24,264 bases of DNA from Reclinomonas americana ATCC 50394 (taxonomy: Eukaryota; Jakobida; Jakobea; Jakobida), in assembly GCA_048213135.1 (NCBI GenBank), contig PS015162.1, positions 1 through 24,264 of the forward strand. Direction: 5' to 3'. Shown here piece after piece: positions 1-9,434 of the stretch. Under the pieces are notes generated by a model. It saw nothing but the letters and a program-made list of their open reading frames with translations. It made no database searches and was not told where the DNA came from. Made by a program: the position numbers and the translations under genes. Position 1 is the stretch's first letter, and each line of letters starts with the position of its first letter.

Positions 1-642
1 AAAAGGTTTGTCGTATTCCCCAGTGGCGAGAAGTTTCTTGTACCCTTCTCACGCAGCACTAACGTACCTGCCATGACCGCCGGCGACGTCATCTTCTTCT
101 TCTTCTTCTTGTCCATGGCCGCCTGTCGCTGCCGCAGCTCCTCGTCAGTGATGGGCGCTGCTGGCAGGGTATAATGCGGTCGCACTGTCGCAGGTGCTGC
201 TGCTGCTGCTGGTGGAGGAGGAGGCGGTGGAGCAGCAGCATGACTACCTGTCGCCATCGACATCATTAACGAGTCGAAATCCATGGGCAGTGGCGGCAGC
301 GACGAGTCATCAAAGGCCGGCAGTGGCGGCAGCAGTGATGCATCGATTGGTGGCATCATTGGTCGCGCACTTGGCATTGGTGGTGGTGGCGGCTTCTGTG
401 GGCGACTGATGCGTGTGGACGGCGCTGGTTTGAGTGACGGCTTGCGTCGCTTCCGCGCGGCAAAGTCATCCTGCAGAGCAGTGGCATCGCATGTCAGATT
501 CGAACGAACTGTCGTGCATGCGGGGTGTGCAAACCTCAAAGTCGTCGTCTTCCGCGTCGGAGCCTCCGTCGAAGAAGCGCATGTCGTCGCCGGCGAAGCG
601 GGGCTTGCGTTCTCGCATGGTCACTTTGCGGCCCTCGGCCAT
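1..642 (-). CDS. Unrecognised acidic/proline-rich protein, 5' part (runs off the left edge)
   Basis: I do not recognise this protein. Exons on the minus strand are 642-535 and 470-68, separated by a 64-nt intron (donor GTTTGC, acceptor CAG). I place the start at the ATG at 642-640 because its context (AAG before, G after) is a strong Kozak match and RBBP5 upstream has its own stop 42 bp away. The product begins MAEGRKVTMRERKPRF, passes an acidic patch (DAEDDDFEDD), a basic patch (ARKRRK), proline runs, Met/Asp-rich and alanine stretches, then ITDEELRQRQ and six lysines. Such composition fits a disordered nuclear protein; that is inference. At 67 a GTACGTTAG could be a donor, but the frame also stays open to the window edge, so the last junction is undecided. 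The alternative, a spliced C-terminal extension of RBBP5, would need an AAG acceptor at 643-645, which no other intron here uses. Confidence 0.55.
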
Positions 643-684
643 CTTCGTTGCATCGGAAAAGAGTGAGAAAAATGAACACCAAAC

Positions 685-1559
685 TCAACGCGAGAGTGAG
701 ACGGAGCTGACCTGCAAATCGAGTGCCAACTGATAGTCGGCATCCGCGAGATGTGGTGCCACCTGCGCGGCGACGCCCAACCAGCAGTCAGCAGCATGTG
801 CGGGCGACGAGACAACACACACACGAGTGTCGCAACTTGTGGCTGGGTCGATCGTGGTCGTTTTGATGCTGTTTTGCGCGCATCACCGCCGCTTTTGGGC
901 TGCGCGAACACGCGTTGGCCGAGTGCAAAACAATGTGCGTGTGTCTGGTGCACGTACCTTGGTTGTACGCTTGGTGCTGGCTCCAGCGGCCGCAGACGAC
1001 GAAGCTCCACCCTGTCGCGATGTCCGCCCAGAGGACGCGGACCCTCTGAGAAGTTTTGCATGTCAGGCGATGGTCACCACAACGGCAGCACGATGACATA
1101 AGACACGCGCAACAGTCGCCTGGCTGCGGCTCCACCACCACCACCACCGACCGCACGCTTGGTCTTGCGCGACGCATTGATCTGTGCAACAAATTGCTCA
1201 CCAATTATTGAAAACGGTCAGTGCGAGAATGAGTGAGAGAGGGGCACGTACACCGGCGGCTGAACTGTCTTCTGGCTCTGCAAAACGGGAAAATGAGGGT
1301 TGAGTTCTTAGCATCCTCTCTTCGTTGTGCTTGATCCACTTGTCTCACCAGTAATGTACACCACAATCGGCTGTCGCACCGGGTCCGTGGGCAGAAAGGT
1401 GAGGCAGCCGTCGCCGCCGGCGGTGCCGTCCGATGATGCGTCGTCGGGGTCGCTCAAGCCGAGAATGTCCACGTCGTCCACCTCTTCCGTGTACTTCCAT
1501 GCGTAGGTGCGACGGCGCTGGGCGACAATGATGACATGAGGGGAAAACAGGAATGAATG

Positions 1560-1597
<38 letters not shown>

Positions 1598-2511
1598 ACT
1601 ACACTGCGCTTTTAAACAGAGGCAAATGGAAAGGCCTAGCAGGAAGAAGCAGCGAGAAGCAAAAAAGAAGCGACAACGCAGACACGCTTGACAAGAAATG
1701 CCACGAATGAAACCACCAGGGTGATACGCAAAAGTGAAAAGAACTGCGTGCAAGGAAGCAGCGCAGGAAGCAGGATCTAGCACCCCACACTGACACACAA
1801 CACGAGGAGGACATGCAAAAGCACCGAATCGATTCAGGGTGGCACAAGAGCGAGTGGAAGGAAGCAGCACAGCAGCAGCAAGCCGCGTGGAACAAGCACC
1901 CCACAATGACACGCAGAAATCCAGCGACGACGCAGACACGCATTGCAACAAGAGCCACGAACGGATCGCACGACACGGAGGCACCGCATTGATTCAGGGT
2001 GGCGCAAGAGCGAGTGGAAGGAAGCAGCGCAGGACTGGAAGAAGCGCCTCACACTGACACACAGGAAGCAAGTTGTGCAGACAGACTATCCGCCCAGAGC
2101 ACGATTGAATAACACGAGGAGGATACACAAAAGTGGGAAGAGCGCACAGTTTCAGGGTCACATACGAAAGAACAGAGAAAGAACAGAGAGAAGCATTTTC
2201 GGAAGCCATGTGGAACAAGCACCATCATCTACCCTCACGCCCGATGACCATACACGCACCTTCTCTCTGGCCTCATCCTCCGACGTGTCGTCGAACTCAC
2301 TTTCTCGTTCCATGTACACATCGTTCTCCTCGACTTCGCAGAACTCGGGATCGAACCCGGTATATCGTGCCACAATCTGCTTCGACCAGATGAAGACATT
2401 GCCGAACGCCGACGTTGTAATGATGATAGGGCGTCGAGGATGCCACTGCAAACGAAGCGAGGGTGTGAGAAGGCGGACATAATTGAGATCGNNNNNNNNN
2501 NNNNNNNNNNN

Positions 2512-2544
<33 letters not shown>

Positions 2545-2754
2545 CGAATGCGCGTCGACGCAACAACAGCATCCAGCAGATTTTCCTTTGGCCCAGTCAG
2601 CTGGTTCACCATAAAGCCAGTCTCGCGACTGTAAATATAAACAATATGCTGCTCTTGCGTGGCGGAAGCTGCAGTTGGGGAGGAGAAGAGAGAGACGCGG
2701 TCAGACAGCAGCAGCTCAGCCACATCAATTGTACGTCTGCCGCACAACGCACTC

Positions 2755-2811
<57 letters not shown>

Positions 2812-3971
2812 AGCAGCGAAACGGATACCCACATTGCATCACATCATTGCACACCAACATCGCATTGCACGTACCGAGGCACACATAATTCGAGTCCCAC
2901 GTTTCCGCCACATCACTGGTCTGCAGGCTGAAGAACACTTTTCTCCACTGCGTTCGATTAATCAAGTCTGCCACACGCGCAGGGCAGTCAGTCTCCAGCT
3001 CCACAACGCACACGGCTGGAGAAATCGTACCTTGGAATTCGTGCAGGCACACCAGTGTGCTCGTGTCGTACAGACGCACACACATGTCGCCGGCACTGAT
3101 GAGCAGGTACCGACCGCGTTGACTGAACTCGAACTGCAAAATGTACTTGTTGCACGGCTCCCACAGCCGCACCAACTGCGTTTTTTCCCCCGGAGGATGT
3201 GAGCAACACAAGTGGCGAACGCCACACCCCTGTCACGCACCTGCCAGTTGCGCCAATCGACAATGGCCACCCGCCCGTGCGTGGTACCAATGTACACCAC
3301 ATCGTCCTGCCGATAGAACATGCCCGTGGTGCATTTTTCCTCGCTGGGCGCGTCGGGGAAGAACTCCATGAACGACTTGTCGTCGCCCTCCCCCGAATCG
3401 AAGCGCACCAAGTAGACGCCCTCTTGATCCCACACGAGGCACACATTGCTGCAGGGGGTGCGAGGGGTGAGGCAAGCACAGCGCGACGGCACGAGCACGA
3501 GCACGCAGCCGCAACTGATCACGTGGATGCAGGAGAGCGCCGACCACCAGTCGCGGTCGCTGTCGAATGTACGCAGCGCGATTGCCGACAATGTCGGTGA
3601 GCACGACTTTGCAGTCCCAGCTGGCGGTCATCACGTAGCGCCCACTGTGTGAGAAGCTGGCGAAGGAGCGGGTGGGCACCAGTGAAGAACAGAGGGAGAC
3701 AAGGGGACGAACCAAATGCTGCAAATCGGTCTGTCGTGAAACTTGAATGTGCGATTGCGATTGTGCGTCTCAAAGTCCCATACTGCACGAGTCGAGTGAG
3801 GACAAGAGCTGCTCACGGGCGATGTGCACAGGGCGCAACTTGCCAAGTGGCCGTCGCCACACCCGAGTCCCAGCAGTGTGCCTTGTCGATTGAATGCGCA
3901 GCGAATGACCAGTTCCTCCTCGAGGAGTGTGTCGAGGCGCTCCGGGTACGCACCGACGTACTGGTCGGCAT
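685..3971 (-). CDS. RBBP5: RBBP5/Swd1-type WD40 subunit of the COMPASS (MLL/SET1) complex, lacking its first exon
   Basis: This is the WD40 scaffold that joins the SET-domain methyltransferase, ASH2L and WDR5 to methylate histone H3 lysine 4. Exons on the minus strand: 3971-3840, 3782-3713, 3656-3516, 3448-3241, 3175-2875, 2668-2565, 2445-2260, 1517-1349, 1277-1252, 1181-1114, 1045-958, 762-685. They join in one frame to about 522 residues plus stop; human RBBP5 has 538. Landmarks in order are CAFNRQGTLLGLGCGDGHLA, IWDFETHNR, HPRD, INRTQWRKVFF and WHPRRPII, all matching the human propeller. The post-propeller hinge has VYMERESEFDD, then EEVDDVDILGL where human RBBP5 carries its ASH2L- and WDR5-binding segments. 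The tail is glycine-rich and basic. The first exon (about 15 residues) is not found between 3972 and the gap at 4473. One exon is only 26 nt. Four of the 11 introns start GTTGCG. Confidence 0.93.
1518..2259 (-). repeat. 742-nt RBBP5 intron with a 160-bp tandem repeat
   Basis: The intron runs from donor GTGCGT at 2259 to acceptor CAG ending at 1518, and the phase-0 exons on each side are continuous with the RBBP5 family. It holds a (GA)n run at 1563-1595 and a degenerate tandem repeat. The block beginning GATTCAGGGTGGC at 1831 recurs at 1991, exactly 160 bp later, with GCAAGAGCGAGTGGAAGGAA after it in near-identical form. Related pieces at about 1713-1800 and 2048-2140 (ACTGACACACA, AACACGAGGAGGA) suggest partial copies on both sides. 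I see no coding potential. Confidence 0.75.
2446..2874 (-). repeat. Two RBBP5 introns carrying (CT)n/(GA)n and a 20-N gap
   Basis: Introns 2564-2446 and 2874-2669 flank the 104-nt exon at 2668-2565. The first contains a (CT)n tract at 2512-2541 directly abutting a 20-base run of N at 2492-2511. The second contains a (CT)n tract at about 2757-2808. On the gene's own strand both are (GA)n. Runs of exactly 20 N recur six times in this window and look like placeholder joins of unknown length. Confidence 0.85.
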
Positions 3972-4006
3972 CTGGGAGCAGCCAGGGGAGAGGATTAGAG
4001 AAACCA

Positions 4007-4325
4007 AGTTGAAGTTGCGAGGTCGGAATGCGAATGGATCGACGGTGCTCTTGCGAGAGCGTGAATGGATCTCACTTGAAGGCGCACGGACGGATCAACG
4101 TGTTTCTCACTTGAAGGTGCACTGTCAGAATGCAGATGAATGAATCGTCGTGCTCTCTTCTCGTCTCACTTGAAGGTGCGGAGTCAGAATGAGAACGGAC
4201 CAACGTGCTCTTTCTCGGATCTCACTTGAAGGCGTGCCGTCAGAATGCAGACGAAACAACGTGCTCTCTCACCTCCCCACTTGATGGTGCTCTGTCAGAA
4301 TGCAGATGGAACAGCTTGTTCTGCT
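4007..4325 (+). repeat. Degenerate ~57-bp minisatellite, about six units, with a seventh across the gap
   Basis: The unit core is CACTTGAAGGTGCACTGTCA followed by GAATGCAGATGAA and AACGTGCTCT. Copies start near 4007, 4071, 4108, 4166, 4220 and 4278, each with substitutions and small indels. A seventh copy at 5286-5335 (CACTTGCAAGTGCACTGTCG ... AACAACGTGCTCTC) lies beyond the 599-base gap. The array therefore probably runs through, or was split by, the unresolved sequence. Confidence 0.8.
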
Positions 4326-4343
4326 CTGCTCTGCTCTGCTCTT

Positions 4344-4440
<97 letters not shown>

Positions 4441-4472
4441 GTCGTCGTACGTACGTACTACTACGTACTACT

Positions 4473-5071
4473 NNNNNNNNNNNNNNNNNNNNNNNNNNNN
4501 NNNNNNNNNNNNNNNNNNNNNNNNNNNNNNNNNNNNNNNNNNNNNNNNNNNNNNNNNNNNNNNNNNNNNNNNNNNNNNNNNNNNNNNNNNNNNNNNNNNN
4601 NNNNNNNNNNNNNNNNNNNNNNNNNNNNNNNNNNNNNNNNNNNNNNNNNNNNNNNNNNNNNNNNNNNNNNNNNNNNNNNNNNNNNNNNNNNNNNNNNNNN
4701 NNNNNNNNNNNNNNNNNNNNNNNNNNNNNNNNNNNNNNNNNNNNNNNNNNNNNNNNNNNNNNNNNNNNNNNNNNNNNNNNNNNNNNNNNNNNNNNNNNNN
4801 NNNNNNNNNNNNNNNNNNNNNNNNNNNNNNNNNNNNNNNNNNNNNNNNNNNNNNNNNNNNNNNNNNNNNNNNNNNNNNNNNNNNNNNNNNNNNNNNNNNN
4901 NNNNNNNNNNNNNNNNNNNNNNNNNNNNNNNNNNNNNNNNNNNNNNNNNNNNNNNNNNNNNNNNNNNNNNNNNNNNNNNNNNNNNNNNNNNNNNNNNNNN
5001 NNNNNNNNNNNNNNNNNNNNNNNNNNNNNNNNNNNNNNNNNNNNNNNNNNNNNNNNNNNNNNNNNNNNNNN
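4473..5071. other. Assembly gap of 599 N
   Basis: This is an unbroken N run flanked on both sides by the same progression from (CT)n through CGT to CGTA sequence. The size is not a round placeholder, so it may be an estimated gap. It lies between two divergent genes and may hide the RBBP5 start. Confidence 0.99.
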
Positions 5072-5175
5072 CGTACGTACGTACGTACGTACGTACGTAC
5101 GTACGTACGTCGTCTCGTCTCGTCGTCGTCGTCGTACGTCGTCGTCGTCGTCGTCTCGTCTACGTCTCTCGTCTC

Positions 5176-5286
<111 letters not shown>

Positions 5287-5500
5287 TTCACTTGCAAGTG
5301 CACTGTCGGCGTGAAAAGCGAACAACGTGCTCTCACTCCCTCACACACTCCCCTCACACACACACACACTCTCTCTCTCACACACTCACCAAGCAAGTGC
5401 AAACTCATTCTCCGCACACTCACAAAACTATGACTCAACAAAAATCCCGCAAAAAATGCAAAGGGGGGTTTGCCAGCGAATTGAAGTCCAACTCGCACGA

Positions 5501-8198
5501 ATGCAGAGTGGAGGCGACCGCACCAAACAACACCTCGAGGACTTGACATCCTTTGTCGTCGACGAGAAGAAGAATGCAAGTAACGCACGCACACGCACAC
5601 ACCAAAGTCACTCTCTCACTTACACACTCTCTCACACACAGGTGACATACAAGTGGTACAGCATGGTCGCCAGCATCTCCTTTGACGAGAGCAAGCAGTT
5701 GCGTCTTGTCACACACGCACGCTCTCTCACACACTCACTCTCACTCACACGCATTGACACAGATTGCTTGAGCGTTTGGTCAAGCAAGCAGGCGACAAGG
5801 TTGTGGCGACATACATGGTGCACGGGAAGCAGCGCGAGAGCGGTCAACGCACAGTCACAGTTGTCACACAAGCGCAATTGCCAGGTGCGCACACGTTCAC
5901 CATCAAAGTCACTTTCATCACATGTGTGCTCAACCTTTTATTTGCCGCGCAGTTCATCTACAGTCCATGGACGCGGGTGCGACAGTGTCTGTGTACAGCG
6001 TATCTCCGGCCCCGCGAGCTTCCATGGTCGCGCGCGTGCTGGGCGCGGAGTTGTACGCGGCCGATGGAGAGCGGGCGGCCGAGGAGGTGCGGCGTGACGT
6101 GTCGCAGGCGGTGGTGGCGTTGCGTGGCATGGTGGCCAACTTGGCGGTCTCGGAGAATGTCAGTGTGTTGGGCGCGCGAAAGGCGCTAAAGGTGAGCGCG
6201 CATTATGCAGTCCTCTTGTGTTCCTCCGCCTGCGCTCACTTGTCTCTTGTGATGCAGACGCCCTCGGATCTGGCGCGTACGGCAAGTGCAGCGCGCTCCA
6301 ACACCAACGAGTACATGTATCACAGTGAGCAGATGGGCGAGAACAAGGCCGCCAAGTCGGTGGTGAAGAAGCGGAATACGCTGGAAGCCATGTCTGCTCG
6401 TTTCGTGTGCTCCATTCTCTGCTCACAGCACGTACATGCTTGGCTCACTAGATTGCCCGCTTCCTTTGGCAGGCATGGGTGCGGCGCCCAAGACACCTGC
6501 GCTGGTGAAGGACGAGCCGGAGCGACCGGCGGATGAGGAGGGCGAGGCGGACGACGCGGAGATGCACCAGTCGCAGGCGATGGAGACGGGAGAGGATGAC
6601 ACTTCGGCGACGGCGGCCACCTCGTCCGCACCCTCGTCGCAGTCCGACAAGAAGGCGAGTGTCGCGGCCGTCAAGAAGCCGCAGGCACCGAAAGGCAATG
6701 TCCTCGGCGCCATGTTTGCGCGACAGGCGGAGCTGGCCAAGTCGGCACCTCCCAAACCACCACCACCGCCGCCGCCACCGGCGGCACCCGTCGGCAAGGT
6801 GCGGCCGGGGTCGGCAACGATTGCGGCCACCAAAGCCGCCGAGGTGGCGGCGGCCAAGAAGACAGCGGGCAAGAAGGGCAAGAAGGGCGCGCCGCAGAAA
6901 CCACAGCAGCAGCAGGAGCTGTCGACGAAGCGGCGTGTTCTCGAGTCGGATTCGGAGGACGAGGGAGAGGATTCGGATTTCCAGTCGAGCCCGCGGAGAC
7001 CACACGGTGCGTGTTGTTCCTCTCTCTTGCTCTCTCCCATCTCCCTCCTCGCTCATTGCGGCGTTCGACAGAGAAATCGGCGTGGAGCGACGACGAAGAT
7101 GAGGACGGAGAGGGTGGTGGCGGTGGTGTGGGTGGCGGTGCTGCAGTGGGAGTGGCCGACGATGAGGTGGAGGTGGTGAGCGATCGCCCGCATTCTCAGT
7201 CGCAAGGCTCCGCCTCCGACATGGACCAAAGGAAAGAAGCGACCGACGATGTGGTGATGGTGGTGGAGGATGATGCCGATGAGCAGCAGCAAGTTGAGGG
7301 GAAGGGGGAAGGGGAGGGGGAAGGAAAGGGGAAGGGTACTGGAGAAGGGGAAGGAGAAGGGGAAGTGAGGGATAATGTGTGTGAGAGAAAGTGCGTGTGC
7401 GAGAGAGAGAGAGAGAGAGAGAGAGGAGGCGACGTACGTGTANNNNNNNNNNNNNNNNNNNNAAGGAAGGAAGGAAGGAAGGAAGGAAGGAAGGAAGGAA
7501 GGAAGGAGGGAAGGAGGGAGAGACGGAATGAAAGGTAGAGAGAGAGAGAAAGAATGAAAGGACGGAAGGAAGGAAGGAAGGAAGAACGAAAAGTAATACA
7601 GAGAGAGTGAGAGAGTTGAATGCGCTGCACGACACACGCGCACTCTGTTGCTTACTTTCTGCTCTTGTGTCGCCAGGCCTCGCGACCGAAAAAGTACCGG
7701 CGTGTGCGCAAGCGCAGAAAGGTCACCAAGACTCGCCGCGGCAAGGACGCCAAGGGCTATCTCGGTGAGTCTCGGAGGCGATGAACTGCATCTGCGCTCT
7801 CGTGCTCACACCTCTTCTCTTTTCTTCCCCCACAGTGGTGGAGCAATACGAGAGCGAAGAAGAGTATTCGACCGACGAGACGGACAACTCGGGAGACGAA
7901 GCTGCGCCGTCGCCGAAAAAGAAGCCAGTTGCGTGTTCATAGCACTTCACGGCACAGCGCTGCACACACAGCGTCTCATCACTCTTGGCACGTGCAGGCC
8001 AAGTTGGGCGCGCCAGTGTCACAACCACCGCAGAAGAAGCGCAAGACCGAGGCAGCGCCGGCCACCAAGAAACCAAGTGGAGGCAGTGGTGCGGCCGCCG
8101 GCAAGAAAGCCGCAAGTGCTGCTGGAGGTGGTGGTGGTGGTGGCAAGAAGCCGGCAACGGGAGCTGCGTCAATCATGGGCTTCTTCAAACGGCCATGA
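5501..8198 (+). CDS. POLD3: DNA polymerase delta subunit 3 (POLD3/Cdc27 family), complete
   Basis: POLD3 tethers polymerase delta to PCNA and its partner subunits during lagging-strand synthesis and repair. Exons: 5501-5575, 5642-5697, 5763-5884, 5953-6191, 6258-6399, 6473-7006, 7072-7364, 7677-7764, 7836-7927, 7998-8198; phases agree throughout and give 613 residues (human 466). The N-terminus (HLEDLTSFVVDEKKN, then VTYKWYS) matches the winged-helix start of human POLD3. The middle is acidic and Lys/Ala/Pro-rich, with KGNVLGAMFARQAE resembling the human KG-motif repeats. Near the end, QYESEEEYSTDETDNSGDE matches the human YESES region. The C-terminus ASIMGFFKRP is the PIP box (human SITGFFQRK), but the usual glutamine is replaced by alanine at residue 603. 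An in-frame ATG at 5456 would add 15 residues; 5501 fits the family better. The 3' end of exon 7 lies in a purine repeat and is less certain. Intron 1 is GC-AG. Confidence 0.95.
5576..5641 (+). other. GC-AG intron in POLD3
   Basis: Intron 1 begins GCAAGT and ends CACACAG. A GT donor at 5580 would break the frame, because the downstream GTG ACA TAC must be read in phase 0 to give VTYKW. The exon junction KKN-VTYKW aligns without gaps to the human protein, so the GC donor is well supported. It is the only non-GT donor I found here. Confidence 0.85.
7365..7676 (+). repeat. POLD3 intron 7 with (GA)n, 20-N gap and (AAGG)n
   Basis: The intron starts GTGAGG, runs through (GA)n at about 7400-7425, the sequence GACGTACGTGTA, N at 7443-7462, then (AAGG)n at 7463-7505 and a second AAGG patch near 7565-7582, and ends CGCCAG. 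No coding signal is present. The upstream exon itself ends in Gly-Glu/Gly-Lys codons (GGGGAA repeats), so the donor lies within simple sequence; GTTGAG at 7301 is a possible alternative donor in the same phase. Confidence 0.75.
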
Positions 8199-8270
8199 GT
8201 GGTGCGTGAGTGGAGAATCGTGTGAATCCTAATGAATGCTCTCCTCTCCATTACTCGTACATTAAGTGCC

Positions 8271-9362
8271 TCACATCAACAACCCCTTCTCCACACACCG
8301 CTGGACGACCACTCGAGCCTCCTCCACCAGAAAGCACCGCAGCACCGTCTCCGCAAGGCACCGCACACTGCTGTCCGCCAGCATCTGCTGCACCACCTGC
8401 ATGGCCTGCACTGCACACTCGACCTCGGCACAGGCCAGCCCATACGGCGTGCACCACGTGCGCACCATGCCGTCGTGGGAGGACGACGCAATGCGCTGGC
8501 CGTCGGGCGACACGGCAACAGATGAAACGGACTCTGAGTGCCCTTCTCCCAGCTGCCTAACCTGCACGACTCGACGACGATTCTCCTCCGGATCCAACAA
8601 CCACACTCGCACGCGGCCATCGACGCCGCCACTGATCATGTGTCGACCACGACCACTCATCGTCACCACCGACAACAGCGAATCTGGGCCCTCCATGGCC
8701 AGCTGCGGCGGCACCTCGCCGTCGCCGAATCGCCACACAGCAAAGCCCATTGAGAAACCTGAAGCGCACACAATGTACCGCCGGTCCGGAGTCACCGTCA
8801 CCGATCGCAAACCGGGCATATCAGTCTCCAGGCGATACAGCAGCTCGCCACTCGACAGCGACCATACAAACACCAGGCCTTTTAAGCAGCAGTCCACAGC
8901 AACCACCCACTGCCCATCGTCGGTCACCTGCACCGCAGTTGCGCCGTCCTCCACGCTCATTCGCCGCACCTCTTCCCCACTTGTCACAGACCACACACGC
9001 ACACTGGCATCGTGACATCCGCTCACGAGCAGCTGATCGTCGGGCGACCACACCACCGCCTTGACCTCATCCGTGTGCCCAGTCAACACGCGCACCAACT
9101 TTCGTCCACCGGCAGTCAGCGACCACAGGCGCACGGTACAATCGGCGCTCGCGCTCGCCACCAGCGCATTGTCATGCGAGACGGCCACCGACCACACCAC
9201 ATCACTGTGGCCCTCCAGCCGATCGACCAATGCGCCAGTGGCCACGGACCATACTTGCACCATGCTCTCCTCATTGGCGGTTATGAGATGCTGCCCGTCG
9301 CGTGTGATTGTCACGCAGAGAACGGCGCATGCGTGGTCGAGCGCGTGAGAGGCGACAAACAT
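8271..9362 (-). CDS. Intronless WD40-repeat protein, 363 residues
   Basis: A single uninterrupted frame from ATG at 9362 to TGA at 8271 encodes what look like seven WD40 repeats and little else. Typical blade ends are visible: MVQVWSVATG, CTVRLWSLTAG, ASVRVWSVTSG, LVFVWSLSSG, FAVWRFGDG, GRVRVWLLD and GMVRTWCTPYG, with GHSDVVWSVAVS and GHTDEVKAVVWSPD starts. A short helical tail (about 55 residues, with several Cys and Val) follows. It is probably a beta-propeller docking protein; partner and role cannot be read from sequence. The start is chosen at the first Met before the first repeat; the frame stays open upstream, but the divergent gene begins 72 bp away. It is the only intronless gene in the window and its repeats are unusually regular, as in bacterial or recently copied WD40 proteins. 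Confidence 0.88.
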   Translation of the reverse strand: MFVASHALDHACAVLCVTITRDGQHLITANEESMVQVWSVATGALVDRLEGHSDVVWSVAVSHDNALVASASADCTVRLWSLTAGGRKLVRVLTGHTDEVKAVVWSPDDQLLVSGCHDASVRVWSVTSGEEVRRMSVEDGATAVQVTDDGQWVVAVDCCLKGLVFVWSLSSGELLYRLETDMPGLRSVTVTPDRRYIVCASGFSMGFAVWRFGDGEVPPQLAMEGPDSLLSVVTMSGRGRHMISGGVDGRVRVWLLDPEENRRRVVQVRQLGEGHSESVSSVAVSPDGQRIASSSHDGMVRTWCTPYGLACAEVECAVQAMQVVQQMLADSSVRCLAETVLRCFLVEEARVVVQRCVEKGLLM

Positions 9363-9434
9363 TTTCTCTGCGGAACTATTAATAGACGGCAACAAGAGGA
9401 CGCGGGACACAAGGACGCATTGTTTCCTCTCAAC
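9363..9434. promoter_or_regulatory. 72-bp divergent promoter between the WD40 gene and the TFIIIC-like gene
   Basis: The ATGs of two divergent genes sit only 72 bp apart, so both promoters and 5' leaders must share this stretch or reach into the neighbouring gene. It contains a perfect 10-bp palindrome, CTATTAATAG, at 9376-9385, the only AT-rich block in otherwise mixed sequence. A role as a symmetric initiator or TATA-like element is inference. Confidence 0.55.

Noticed and set aside
883-960. RBBP5 ending by read-through at 957 with a stop at 883-885
   Set aside because: The GTACGTG here matches other donors, and splicing to 762 yields a protein of the expected length ending at 685.
2345-2362. 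tRNA T-arm-like sequence CGGGTTCGATCCCG on the minus strand
   Set aside because: It lies inside an RBBP5 exon (encoding TGFDPEF), and no acceptor stem, D-arm or anticodon arm surrounds it.
5072-5111. (CGTA)n as a possible regulatory or Z-DNA-type repeat
   Set aside because: Its position at a gap edge and the CT to CGT to CGTA gradient are better explained by sequencing flow artefact.
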